64,000 nucleotides of DNA. Source: Cellulomonas aerilata (GTDB lineage: Bacteria; Actinomycetota; Actinomycetes; Actinomycetales; Cellulomonadaceae). The notes under the pieces were generated by a model that saw only the letters and a program-made list of their open reading frames with translations, ran no database searches and was not told where the DNA came from. Shown piece after piece: positions 52,426-60,528 of this stretch. The DNA lies in NCBI RefSeq assembly GCF_007991755.1, contig NZ_BJYY01000007.1:1-64000 (forward strand), written 5' to 3'. Position 1 is the stretch's first letter, and each line of letters opens with the position of its first letter. Both the position numbers and the translations under genes were made by a program.

Positions 52426-53336
52426 GACCGACCCGCCGTGGTCGGCACGGGCTCGGGCGTCCACGGCATCAGCACGAAGCTGCGCCTGGCCAGGACGGTG
52501 AACGCCGGCGGCCCGTCGACCAGGTAGCGACGAGCGAGGCGGCGGGGCTCCAGTGCCAGCCGCCACGCCCACTCCATCCCGTGGTCGCGGACCGCCTCCG
52601 GGGCGCGCTGCACCGCGCCGGCGAGGAAGTCCACGACCGCGCCGAACGCCAGGAGCACGGAGGCGCCGGTCGCGGGTCCGTGCTCGACGATCCAGCGCTC
52701 CTGGCGGGGCTTCCCGAGCCCCACGACGAGCAGCTCGGTGCCGGCGTCCCGGGCGCGGCGAGCCCACGCGCGGCACCGGGTCGGGTCGTCCAGGTCGGCC
52801 CGGTCCGGCGACCAGAGCCCCGTCACCGGGAGGTCCGGACGCTCCTCGGCCAGTCGTCGCGCCAACGTGGTGAGGACCTCCGGCATCCCGCCGAGGAAGC
52901 CGACGCGGATGCGCTCCGCCTCCGCGCGGTCGAGGAGCGGCCCGATGAGGTCGCTGCCGGCCAGCCGGGGCCAGGGATGCCCGGTGAGATGGCTCGCCTG
53001 GCGCACCAGGGGCGCCCCGTCGAGCAGGTTGAGCCACCGCACCGCCGTCGCGCCCTCCCCACGGTCCGGGCCGGTGTCACCGTGCACACCGGTCCGGGAC
53101 CCGCCGGGGAACGGCTCACCGGCGTCCGGGTGCGCCCACAGGAAGGGCACCCGCGCGGACGGTCCGTGGTGACCGAAGTGGTGGATGTGGTCGAGGTTGG
53201 CGCTCATGACACCGAGCGGCCACGGCTGTGGCCCTCGGACGTGGTCGATGATCGTGTCGATCGCGACGTCGTCGTCGAAGAGATCTACCGGCGTCCCGCC
53301 GAGCAGGACGCGGGGCCACACTGCGGAAGGCTTCAT
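52422..53336 (-). CDS. WecG/TagA/CpsF-family glycosyltransferase (GT26)
   Basis: A 304-aa protein, ATG 53336 after GGTGGA. Family features: RVLLGGTPVDLFDDDVAIDT, a VMSANLDHIHHFGHH acceptor-site strand, GSDLIGPLLDRAEAERIRVG, FLGGMPEVLTTLARRLAEER, LLVVGLGKPRQERWIVEH and LLAFGAVVDFLAGAVQRAP. Between the HPDAGEPF strand and the LLDGAPLVRQ helix lies an extra ~25-residue loop (GGSRTGVHGDTGPDRGEGAT), where the family is normally compact. These enzymes add the second sugar (often ManNAc(A)) to an undecaprenyl-PP-linked sugar. It heads the minus-strand operon; the priming phosphoglycosyltransferase is not in the window. Confidence 0.88.
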   Translation of the reverse strand: MKPSAVWPRVLLGGTPVDLFDDDVAIDTIIDHVRGPQPWPLGVMSANLDHIHHFGHHGPSARVPFLWAHPDAGEPFPGGSRTGVHGDTGPDRGEGATAVRWLNLLDGAPLVRQASHLTGHPWPRLAGSDLIGPLLDRAEAERIRVGFLGGMPEVLTTLARRLAEERPDLPVTGLWSPDRADLDDPTRCRAWARRARDAGTELLVVGLGKPRQERWIVEHGPATGASVLLAFGAVVDFLAGAVQRAPEAVRDHGMEWAWRLALEPRRLARRYLVDGPPAFTVLARRSFVLMPWTPEPVPTTAGRS

Positions 53337-53760
53337 GTTCCACCGCCGTCTTCGTGCTTCGTGAGGCGCCACGGGGGCGCGCAGGGGATGCCGGTGGGAC
53401 CGCACGGGTGCACGCCCAGGGCGCGTCACCCGGTCGTCACCGGCTTGGCTGTCGACTGCTCGGCGGTGCGCGTCGCGGCGCAGCGCCGTCGTGGTCGTCC
53501 CGGTCCCAGGGGCGCCCGCAGCCGCGCTGGTGCGGTGCGGACGACCAGGATCGGCGGACGTCGGATCCGCCTCCGCGCGGTGGGCCGGCGGGGCAGCTGG
53601 TTGCTCGTGCAAGACCGGATGGGGGACAGCCGTGCGCCGCTGGTCGAGCGGCGCCCACGGGGCGAGCCGCTCGGGTGAACGGCGCGCGAGCTGCACCCGG
53701 TCGGGTGGGGAATGGACTCGGACCCACATGCGGGATGGCTCGAGCTGCGTGGGTGGACCG

Positions 53761-53790
53761 ACCGTATGAGGCGGGTCCGCGGGGTGGCAA
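53761..53790 (-). promoter_or_regulatory. Candidate promoter of the minus-strand glycan operon
   Basis: On the minus strand TTGCCA (53790-53785) and TACGGT (53766-53761) are 18 bp apart, a good sigma-70-like pair. The leader to the ATG at 53336 would be about 418 nt. Confidence 0.4.
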
Positions 53791-53978
53791 GGCGGCGTGC
53801 AAAACTCCCGTAATCTGCGCTGGTGTCACCACCGAAGCGCCTCGCGGTTGAGTTCGGCAATAGGCGTCCACCGGGCCGGCGGCCCGCACGGGTCTCACCC
53901 TCCCGGCGGGTGAGAAAAGCCCGCCGAGGGCCGTCGTCCCGCTGCGCGAGACGGTGCAACACCGGCGCAAAACGACGG

Positions 53979-54007
53979 TTGTGCCCATTTCACCGGCGCC
54001 CTACTGT
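53979..54007 (+). promoter_or_regulatory. Candidate promoter upstream of the double-HTH regulator
   Basis: TTGTGC (53979-53984) and TACTGT (54002-54007) with a 17-bp spacer, a good match to the consensus. It would give a leader of about 340 nt before the ATG at 54356. Confidence 0.4.
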
Positions 54008-54355
54008 TCGGACCGTCGTGCGAGGCGACGTCCCCGGCCACCATTCGGGGCGGCGCCACCGTCCGACGGAAGCTGACGCCTCGGCGGACCACGGGTGGGC
54101 AATCGACCCGTCGAGCGTGCGGAACGAGTGCCGGCGCTGGGGAGCGCGAGGCTCGTTCGGCGTCGAGGTCGCGCCGCCGGACCGCCTGGCCCCGGGCCCT
54201 GTTCCGAGCGGGCAGGTCGCGGTCGGGTCCAGCCCGGTCGCCGGCGTCCTCGTCGTGACCGCGCGTCGTCCCGAGCCAACCGCGTCGCGGCGAGGCGCGT
54301 CTGCCCGATCGTCCCTGTACGGCGCACCCGCGCCTCGCACCCCAGTGGAGTGACC

Positions 54356-55090
54356 ATGACGGAAGATGTGGCCGGCCGAGCGCCGTCCAGCGTCCTGATG
54401 CCGAAGCTGACCCGACGCGAGACCGTCGTCCTGCGGGAGCTGCACCGAGGTCTGACGCTCGAGGAGATCGCGGCGCGTCTCTACGTGTCCCGGAACACGA
54501 TCAAGTCGCAGGTCCAGAGCCTGTACCGCAAGCTCGGCGTCTCCAACCGGTCGGACGCCGTCGCGTTGGTGGCGGCGCGGCCCAGCGCCGTGGGCCTGGA
54601 CCGGAAGCGGCCGGCCGCCACCGGGCTCCCTGCCGGGGGAGCTCTCCGACGTGGCACGGACGGCTTCAGGCCGGAGCTGTCACGCCATGTCGAGGGCACC
54701 TCGCGGTCGTCGGTCGTCGGGTTGCGGGGGACGGTCGGAACCCGACCGGGCTCGCCGGCGCATGGCCTTCAGGACCTCGCGAGCCGGCGCGACGGTGCGT
54801 CGACGTCGCTACGCGGCGGGGCCCAGGACGGGCAGCGCCTGGTGAGCGTGCGGTGGCACGGGCAGCCGGCGGACGACTGGGGTCCGTCCTGCGCCGCTCT
54901 GGTGCGTCTTGCGGCCCAGCAGCAGGCGGCACGCGACGTCCTGGACTCGATCGACGCGACCATCGCAACGGAGGTCGCCAGCACCAGGGCGCGCGGCGCG
55001 ACATGGAGCGAGATCGGCGCCGCTCTGAAGATGACGCGCCAAGCGGTCCGACGACGTTTCGAGGAGAGTCAGCAATACTGCTCGGGTTAG
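54356..55090 (+). CDS. LuxR-type regulator with a second C-terminal HTH
   Basis: A 244-aa protein; ATG 54356 after GTGGAG. A LuxR/GerE HTH lies at the N-terminus (about 15-75): LTRRETVVLRELHRGLTLEE, IAARLYVSRNTIKSQVQSLY and RKLGVSNRSDAVALVAARP. There is no receiver or ligand domain before it. After a flexible ~90-residue linker, a helical segment (AALVRLAAQQQAARDVLDSI) leads into a second HTH-like motif near the end, RGATWSEIGAALKMTRQAVR, of the kind seen in many small actinobacterial DNA-binding proteins. The two HTH regions on one chain are unusual. Its targets are probably the divergent glycan operon and/or itself. Confidence 0.8.
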   Translation: MTEDVAGRAPSSVLMPKLTRRETVVLRELHRGLTLEEIAARLYVSRNTIKSQVQSLYRKLGVSNRSDAVALVAARPSAVGLDRKRPAATGLPAGGALRRGTDGFRPELSRHVEGTSRSSVVGLRGTVGTRPGSPAHGLQDLASRRDGASTSLRGGAQDGQRLVSVRWHGQPADDWGPSCAALVRLAAQQQAARDVLDSIDATIATEVASTRARGATWSEIGAALKMTRQAVRRRFEESQQYCSG

Positions 55091-55572
55091 ACGCACGCGA
55101 CGGCGCGGCCGGGTCGTCACCCACGTCCGTGCTTCCGGTGCCGCAATCTCCGCGACGCTTTCTCGATCTGCGCGGAATGTCACGCCAGGTGGGACGGGTG
55201 CGTGTGTCCCAGAGCTCCTCCATGCTTTTCCTCGGTTCACCCGCTACGGGGCGGCGTCGGCTGCGACCGGTCGGGGGACGGGCGCCGGCGACGACCACAC
55301 GGAGCGCTGTCGGGCTCCGCGGGTCGAGGTGTCCGGATCCCGAGGTCCGTCCTCGCGCTCGTCGCCCACCCGGATGCTCGCGCCGCGCGACCTCCGGTCC
55401 GGGCATGGACGTCACGCCCGGCGCCGGCTCAGCGGTGGTCCCCGTCCCCGCGAGGCCGAAATCCGGACAAATGCCCCCCGGTGGGTGGCGGGTGCAGTAC
55501 GTTCCGCGCATCCATGCGGTCGGTGGCCGGGCAGTCGTCCGTCGCCGAGCTGGTTGCTCGGGGGGGGTGCGC
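55091..55572 (+). other. 482-bp spacer before the SARP/BTAD regulator gene
   Basis: No convincing gene. A TACGTT at 55498-55503 could be a -10 box for the next gene (leader about 63 nt), but no good -35 is seen. A G-rich run (55559-55567) sits just before the start codon at 55573. Confidence 0.35.
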
Positions 55573-58500
55573 ATGACGGTCGGGTACGACGACGACGACG
55601 CGCTGTACGAGTCCCTCGAGGTCCGCGTCCTGGGCCCGCTGCGCGTGCGTCGCGCGGACGGGACCGTCGTGCAGCCCGCCGAATGGCTGTCGTCGCAGAC
55701 GGCCGACCTGCTGCGCCTGCTGGCGCTCCATGTGAACGAGCCGGTCGCCGTGGACGACCTGGTCCAGGCGCTGTGGCCCAAGGCGGACGAGGCCCGCGGC
55801 CGGGCGAGCCTGCGGAACTCCGCCTCGCGCCTGCGCAGGGTGCTCGGCGAGGACTGCGTGCAGCGCCGGCTCGGGAGCTTCGTGCTCACGGGGGCGTGGG
55901 TCGACGCCCAGGCGTTCCGCAACCTCGCCCGCCAGGCCCGTCGTGAGATGGTCGCCGGTGCCTTCGCCCAAGTCGTGACCACCGCCCGTGAGGCCGAGGC
56001 GGTCTACCTGGGCGAGTTCCGGACGCAGAACGAGGGCGCCGAGTGGGGCCTGCGCGAGCGGGATGCGCTGGCGGCGATGTTCCGCACCGTGCTCGTGGAC
56101 GCCGCCGAGGCGGCGCAGGCTCTCGGGTGGTGGCACGACGCGGTCGGCTTCGCCGAACGGACCCTGCTCCTGGAGCCGTGCTCGGAGCGGGCGTTCCGGG
56201 CACTCATGTCGGCCCAGCACGGGCTCGGCGAGACCGCCCTGGCGTTGAAGACGTACGACCGGTGCCGGCGGGCGCTGGCCGAGGACGTCGGGGCCGACCC
56301 CTCGGCCGAGACGCGGGAGCTGCACCTGCGGCTCCTGGCCGACGAGCCCGTGGTCGTGGACGCGGCGCCGTTCAGCGGCCGCAGTCACGAGTCGCAGTGG
56401 CTCCAGGAGATCGTCGAGACGGCTGCGGCGACCGGCGAGCCCACGATGGTGTGCGTCACCGGCGCGCCGCACGCCGGGAAGACCCGGTTGGTCGAGCACG
56501 CCGTCGCCGCGGTCGACGCCCCGCTGCGCACCGTCACGTGCGCGGCCTCCCGCGACCCGTGGCCGGACGTGCTGAGCGCGCTCGAGGACCTGGGTGCCGG
56601 TGTCCCGCCGGTCGGCGCCCCCGCTGCGGTACCGCGCGGGGACGTCTCGGTCGTGCTCGTGGACGACGTCCACCTGCTGCCGGACACCGGTGTCGACCAG
56701 CTCGGCGAGCGGCTGCCCACGCTCTGCGGGCCGGTGTGCGTGGTGCTGGCAGGCCGCTCGCCCGACGTCGACGCCCCGGCGCAGCGGCTGGCCCGACGTT
56801 GGGGCGCCCGCGGCAGCCTGCTCGCGGTGCCCCCGCTGGGGTCGGAGGAGGTGGCCGAGCTGTGCACCGCGCTGCTCCACGGCGAGGTGTCGACGCAGCT
56901 CGCCGACGACGTCGTGCAGCGCACCGGCGGGCTGGCCGGCTCGGTCGTCCCCCTGGTGCGGGAGTGGGCCGCAGCCGGACGCATCGCCGCCACCGGGTCG
57001 GGGCTCGTGGTGCTGAACCGCGGGGCGGCGGCGCAGACGGACGTGTCGCTGCGCCAGCTGCTCGTCGAGGCCGTCGCCCAGCTCCCGGCGGCCGCGCTCG
57101 ACCTGCTGCACCTCGTCGCGGTGATCGGGCGGCCGGTCACGGTGGAGGTGCTGCTGCCGCTGACGTCCGCGCTCGGGCTCGCGACCGGGGCGAACGACTT
57201 CCGGTGGCTGCGCAGCACCCTGGACCACCTCACCGACCTGGCCCTGCTCACCTCGACCGAGGCGGGTCTGGCTCCGCGGGACCCTCTGTTCAACGATCTT
57301 GTGCTGACGTGGCTGCGCCCGAGCGTCCGCCGGCAGCTGCACCGCAAGATCGCGGAGCGCGCCTACATCTCCTCGGCCGAACGGGTCGAGCACTGGACGC
57401 GTGCCGGTGAGCCACAGCTCGCCCGGGCCGCGGCCATGGACGCCGCGGCGGACGCCGCCGAGGAGCACCAGCACGAGCGCGCTCGCCTGTACCTCCGGCG
57501 TCTGTGCCACGCCTCGGAGGAGACGAACGCGACCCCTGCGGACCGCGCCGAGCTGTACGAGCACTGGGGGGACGCCGCCGCGCTGCTCGGTCGGATGCCC
57601 GAGGCGCGCGCCGCGTACGCCACGGCCGCGGCGACCGCCTGGGCACACGAGCTGCCCGATCACGCCCGCCTGGACGCGAAGTGCCGCGGTGTCATGGCCG
57701 GCACGCCCCTGCCGGCGACGGACCCGGCACCGGCGCCCTCGTCGCAGCGTCCGGAGCCGCCGAGGCCGCGCGTCGACCTCTCGCGGACGCCGGGGGCGCC
57801 GGCCGGCCGGCCGGCCTCGTCGCCGTCCCCGTCCTCGTGGCCGTCCTCGTGGTCGTACCCCGGCGGGCCGACACCGGGCGACCTCCTCGAGGAGCACTGC
57901 GAGCAGGCGATCCGCGACGCCGACGCGCTGGGGGACCCGGACGTGCGGGCGGCGGCGCGCATCGCGTCCGTGTGGGACGTGGGCATCCCGCAGCGACGGT
58001 TCCGCGCCGTGCGCCGCACCGCCATGCAGGCTCTGGAGCTCGCGCAGGACCCGGCCGTCCAGGCCCAGGCGCTCGCGGCAGGCTGGCTCGCGGCGGCGCT
58101 CGTCGGGGACGCCTCGGCCGTCGAGCCCCTGCCCGACCGGGCCCTCGGAGCGTGCTGGGGCGACGTCCTCGGTGCCGGGGACGCAGCACTGCTGGCCGTG
58201 CGGTGCCTGGTCGCGCACGACCTGGGCGGGGACGACCTCGGGGTGCTGATGAGAGCCGCCGCGCAGCACGGCCTTCTGCGGGACCCGCTGTCCTTCCAGT
58301 GGCTCGGCATCCGCCTCGCCACCGAGCGTGGTGACCTCGCCGAAGCCCTCGAGATCGACGGCACCCCGACGCCCAGCAGCGCCTCGCCGCTCGTCCGCGC
58401 CCTGCGCGCATGCGCCTCGGGAGCCCTCGCGATGGAGCTCGGACGCTCCGAGGACGCGCAGGCGTCGCTGGTCACGGTGCTCGAGCAGGCGTCCGGCTCC

Positions 58501-58935
58501 GGCGTGACGCTACCCGTACCGGAGGCCGCAGCCCGCCAGGTCGTCCTCCTGGCCCGCGATGACCCGCCCAGCGCCCGGCGCTGGTTCGACCTGTTCGAGG
58601 AGTCGTTGGACGGCCAGGAGTTCCCCCGGGAGACCGTGCTCAAGCTCATCGCCCGGGCGGCGATGCGGTCGGCGGACGGACGACCCGCCGACGCGGCCGC
58701 CGCGGCGGCCGGCGCGGCCCACACCGCGGAGCGTGCCGGGCTGGTGCACCTCGCGGCCCTCGCGCACCGGCACCGCGCGATCCATCTGGCGGCGGCCGGG
58801 AACGTGTACGAAGCGCGGCTCGCAGCAGCCGCGGAAACCCGCTGGCGCCGTCACGGCGGTCTCGACGCACTCTCGAGGATGGACGAGCCCGAGACCGAGG
58901 TCGCGGTTCGCCGACCGCTGCCGCTGCGCGACTGA
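55573..58935 (+). CDS. SARP/BTAD-type transcriptional regulator with ATPase domain
   Basis: A 1120-aa regulator. N-terminal winged-helix OmpR/SARP DNA-binding domain (about 12-105: LEVRVLGPLRVRRADGTVVQ, LLRLLALHVNEPVAVDDLVQ, ASLRNSASRLRRVLGED) and a BTAD domain (about 110-255: GWWHDAVGFAERTLLLEPCS, KTYDRCRRALAEDVGADPSA). A STAND-like ATPase follows, with Walker A GAPHAGKT (297-304) and Walker B VVLVDDVH (D364/D365). The C-terminal ~550 residues are TPR-like helices broken by a Pro/Ser-rich linker near 715-765. Such proteins switch on secondary-metabolite or surface-polymer genes. The target here is unknown; the glycan cluster is the nearest large candidate. The ATG follows a G-rich stretch. 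Confidence 0.88.
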   Translation: MTVGYDDDDALYESLEVRVLGPLRVRRADGTVVQPAEWLSSQTADLLRLLALHVNEPVAVDDLVQALWPKADEARGRASLRNSASRLRRVLGEDCVQRRLGSFVLTGAWVDAQAFRNLARQARREMVAGAFAQVVTTAREAEAVYLGEFRTQNEGAEWGLRERDALAAMFRTVLVDAAEAAQALGWWHDAVGFAERTLLLEPCSERAFRALMSAQHGLGETALALKTYDRCRRALAEDVGADPSAETRELHLRLLADEPVVVDAAPFSGRSHESQWLQEIVETAAATGEPTMVCVTGAPHAGKTRLVEHAVAAVDAPLRTVTCAASRDPWPDVLSALEDLGAGVPPVGAPAAVPRGDVSVVLVDDVHLLPDTGVDQLGERLPTLCGPVCVVLAGRSPDVDAPAQRLARRWGARGSLLAVPPLGSEEVAELCTALLHGEVSTQLADDVVQRTGGLAGSVVPLVREWAAAGRIAATGSGLVVLNRGAAAQTDVSLRQLLVEAVAQLPAAALDLLHLVAVIGRPVTVEVLLPLTSALGLATGANDFRWLRSTLDHLTDLALLTSTEAGLAPRDPLFNDLVLTWLRPSVRRQLHRKIAERAYISSAERVEHWTRAGEPQLARAAAMDAAADAAEEHQHERARLYLRRLCHASEETNATPADRAELYEHWGDAAALLGRMPEARAAYATAAATAWAHELPDHARLDAKCRGVMAGTPLPATDPAPAPSSQRPEPPRPRVDLSRTPGAPAGRPASSPSPSSWPSSWSYPGGPTPGDLLEEHCEQAIRDADALGDPDVRAAARIASVWDVGIPQRRFRAVRRTAMQALELAQDPAVQAQALAAGWLAAALVGDASAVEPLPDRALGACWGDVLGAGDAALLAVRCLVAHDLGGDDLGVLMRAAAQHGLLRDPLSFQWLGIRLATERGDLAEALEIDGTPTPSSASPLVRALRACASGALAMELGRSEDAQASLVTVLEQASGSGVTLPVPEAAARQVVLLARDDPPSARRWFDLFEESLDGQEFPRETVLKLIARAAMRSADGRPADAAAAAAGAAHTAERAGLVHLAALAHRHRAIHLAAAGNVYEARLAAAAETRWRRHGGLDALSRMDEPETEVAVRRPLPLRD

Positions 58936-59042
58936 CCCGGCTCCGGCGTCGGCCGTGCAGCGGCCTCGGTGGCCACGCCCCGCTCGCTCGGCCCCGGCCC
59001 CGACCGACCGGGGACGGCGCGTCAGCGCCGCCCGCAGGTCGT

Positions 59043-59061
59043 GCGCCGGCCGAGCCGGCGC
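59043..59061. terminator. Hairpin between convergent regulator and monooxygenase genes
   Basis: A perfect 8-bp stem (GCGCCGGC / GCCGGCGC) with a CGA loop in the 253-bp gap between convergent genes. It is a probable bidirectional terminator. A second, smaller repeat GGCCG-TGCAG-CGGCC lies near 58952-58966. Confidence 0.5.
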
Positions 59062-59188
59062 CCTGATCCCCGAGAGCCGGATCCAGCAGTTTAAGCCGGC
59101 GACGAAGGCGTGGGTGGATCGCCGTGCCGGGCGACGCCGGGTTGGTGCCGTGGCGAGTCGTCACAGCATCTGCGGCGTCCCACCGTGG

Positions 59189-60526
59189 TCACCGCTCGGA
59201 CGCGGTGATCCGTGGGTCGAGGCCGTACTGGCGGGGCACGCCGAGGTTCGCCCGCAACGTCGTGCCCGGGTACTCGGTGGGGTAGATGCCGCGCTCCTGC
59301 AGGATCGGCACGACCTCGTCGACGAAAGCGTCGATGCCGTCTTCGTAGATGTCGGGTGTCACCCAGAAGCCGTCGGCGGCTCCTGCCTCGAACCACTCCT
59401 GCAGGTGGTCGGCGTGGAGCTTCCCCGGGCCCACGACCGTGGGGTGGAAGTCGATGACGCCGTGGGCGAGGACGTCGCGCGGGGACCACCCCTCGCGGGC
59501 CACCGCCAGAGCGTTGGACGAGCGCGGGTCGCTCGGTGAGGCGTATGCGGAGGCCAGCTGATCTGGCGTGAGCGGTTCGTCGAAGCGATCGGGCTGGAGC
59601 TCGATTCCGAGCATGGCGCCGAGGTGGGGGAGACGGGCCTCGATGACGTCGCCGGCGTACCTCAGGCGACGGTCGAGGCCCTCACGCACGGTCGGCGTGA
59701 CGGTGGTCATGATGCCGGGGATGTACTTGATCTCGTCGGGGTCGCGGCCGGCTTCGCGTGCCGCTTCGCGCACGAGCTCGCGCTGGGCGCGTGCCTCCTC
59801 GATCGTCCACACCTCGGCGATGAAGCCGCTGGCGTAGCGGCCCGCGATCGACAGCAGGTGCGGGCTCGGGCCGCCGGACGTGAAGACGACGGGCTGGCCC
59901 TGCTCCGACGGCGGGATCGCCAGGGGACCTCGGGAGGCGACGTACTGGCCCTGCAGGTTGATGGGTCGCAACCTGGACGGGTCGATGAAGCGGTTCGCCG
60001 CCTGGTCCCTGATCCACGCGTCCTCGTGCCAGCTGCCCCAGAGCGCCTGGACGATCTGGATCGCCTCGTGTGCGCGCTGGTACCGCTCGGCGCGCTCGGC
60101 GACAGGTCGACCGTAGTTCGCGGCGACCGCCGGGTCACTGGTCGTGACCGCATTCCAGCCGGCGCGGCCGTGGCTCATGACGTCCAGGGCCTTGAACTGG
60201 CGTGCTGTGTTGAACGGCTCCTGGAACGTCGTCGACCCGGTCGCGACGAACCCGATGCTGGTCGTCTCGCGGGCGACTGCGGCCAGCTGGATCAGCGGGT
60301 CCATGAGGTTGCTGAGCGGCGAGTGCTCGACGTCGCCGCGCACGGCGGGGAAGTCGGGCGTGAACAGGAAGGCGAACTTGCCGCGCTCGGCAGCTCTGGC
60401 ATGACGCACGGTGGCGTCGACGTCGGCGTAGGTGCCGGGGTCCACGTGCGGTGCGCGCCAGGCGCCGTACAGGCCACCGTAGCCGTCGATCATCCCCATC
60501 CCGAGGACGAGCTTCTTGTCCGTCAT
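59189..60526 (-). CDS. LLM-class flavin monooxygenase (NtaA/SnaA/DszA family)
   Basis: A 445-aa FMNH2-dependent monooxygenase of the nitrilotriacetate/desulfurisation type. The start MTDKKLVLGMGMIDGYGG and length fit the family. Flavin and fold motifs include AERGKFAFLFTPDFPAVRGD, ETTSIGFVATGSTTFQEPFN, DVMSHGRAGWNAVTTSDP, NYGRPVAERAERYQRAHEAI, FTSGGPSPHLLSIAGRYASG and DGFWVTPDIYEDGIDAFVDE. It needs reduced FMN from a separate reductase, which is not seen here. The ATG lies 2 nt after the stop of the MFS gene, so enzyme and transporter are co-translated. Substrate unknown. Confidence 0.9.
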   Translation of the reverse strand: MTDKKLVLGMGMIDGYGGLYGAWRAPHVDPGTYADVDATVRHARAAERGKFAFLFTPDFPAVRGDVEHSPLSNLMDPLIQLAAVARETTSIGFVATGSTTFQEPFNTARQFKALDVMSHGRAGWNAVTTSDPAVAANYGRPVAERAERYQRAHEAIQIVQALWGSWHEDAWIRDQAANRFIDPSRLRPINLQGQYVASRGPLAIPPSEQGQPVVFTSGGPSPHLLSIAGRYASGFIAEVWTIEEARAQRELVREAAREAGRDPDEIKYIPGIMTTVTPTVREGLDRRLRYAGDVIEARLPHLGAMLGIELQPDRFDEPLTPDQLASAYASPSDPRSSNALAVAREGWSPRDVLAHGVIDFHPTVVGPGKLHADHLQEWFEAGAADGFWVTPDIYEDGIDAFVDEVVPILQERGIYPTEYPGTTLRANLGVPRQYGLDPRITASER

Positions 60527-60528
60527 GG

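Larger units (their letters stand above)
53337..54355. other. 1-kb divergent intergenic region between the glycan operon and the regulators
   Basis: None of the open frames here looks protein-like (Arg/Pro/Gly-rich, no ribosome sites). Two candidate promoters point outward: minus at 53761-53790 and plus at 53979-54007. Both would give leaders of about 350-420 nt. The stretch 53791-53830 is the most AT-rich part. A small hairpin CCGGT-CGTC-ACCGG lies at 53430-53443 within the minus-strand leader. I cannot assign a riboswitch class. Confidence 0.5.

Noticed and set aside
53823-54353. Open frames in the 1-kb spacer, including one starting right after the promoter-like pair at 53979
   Set aside because: Composition is not protein-like, there is no ribosome site, and similar frames exist on both strands.
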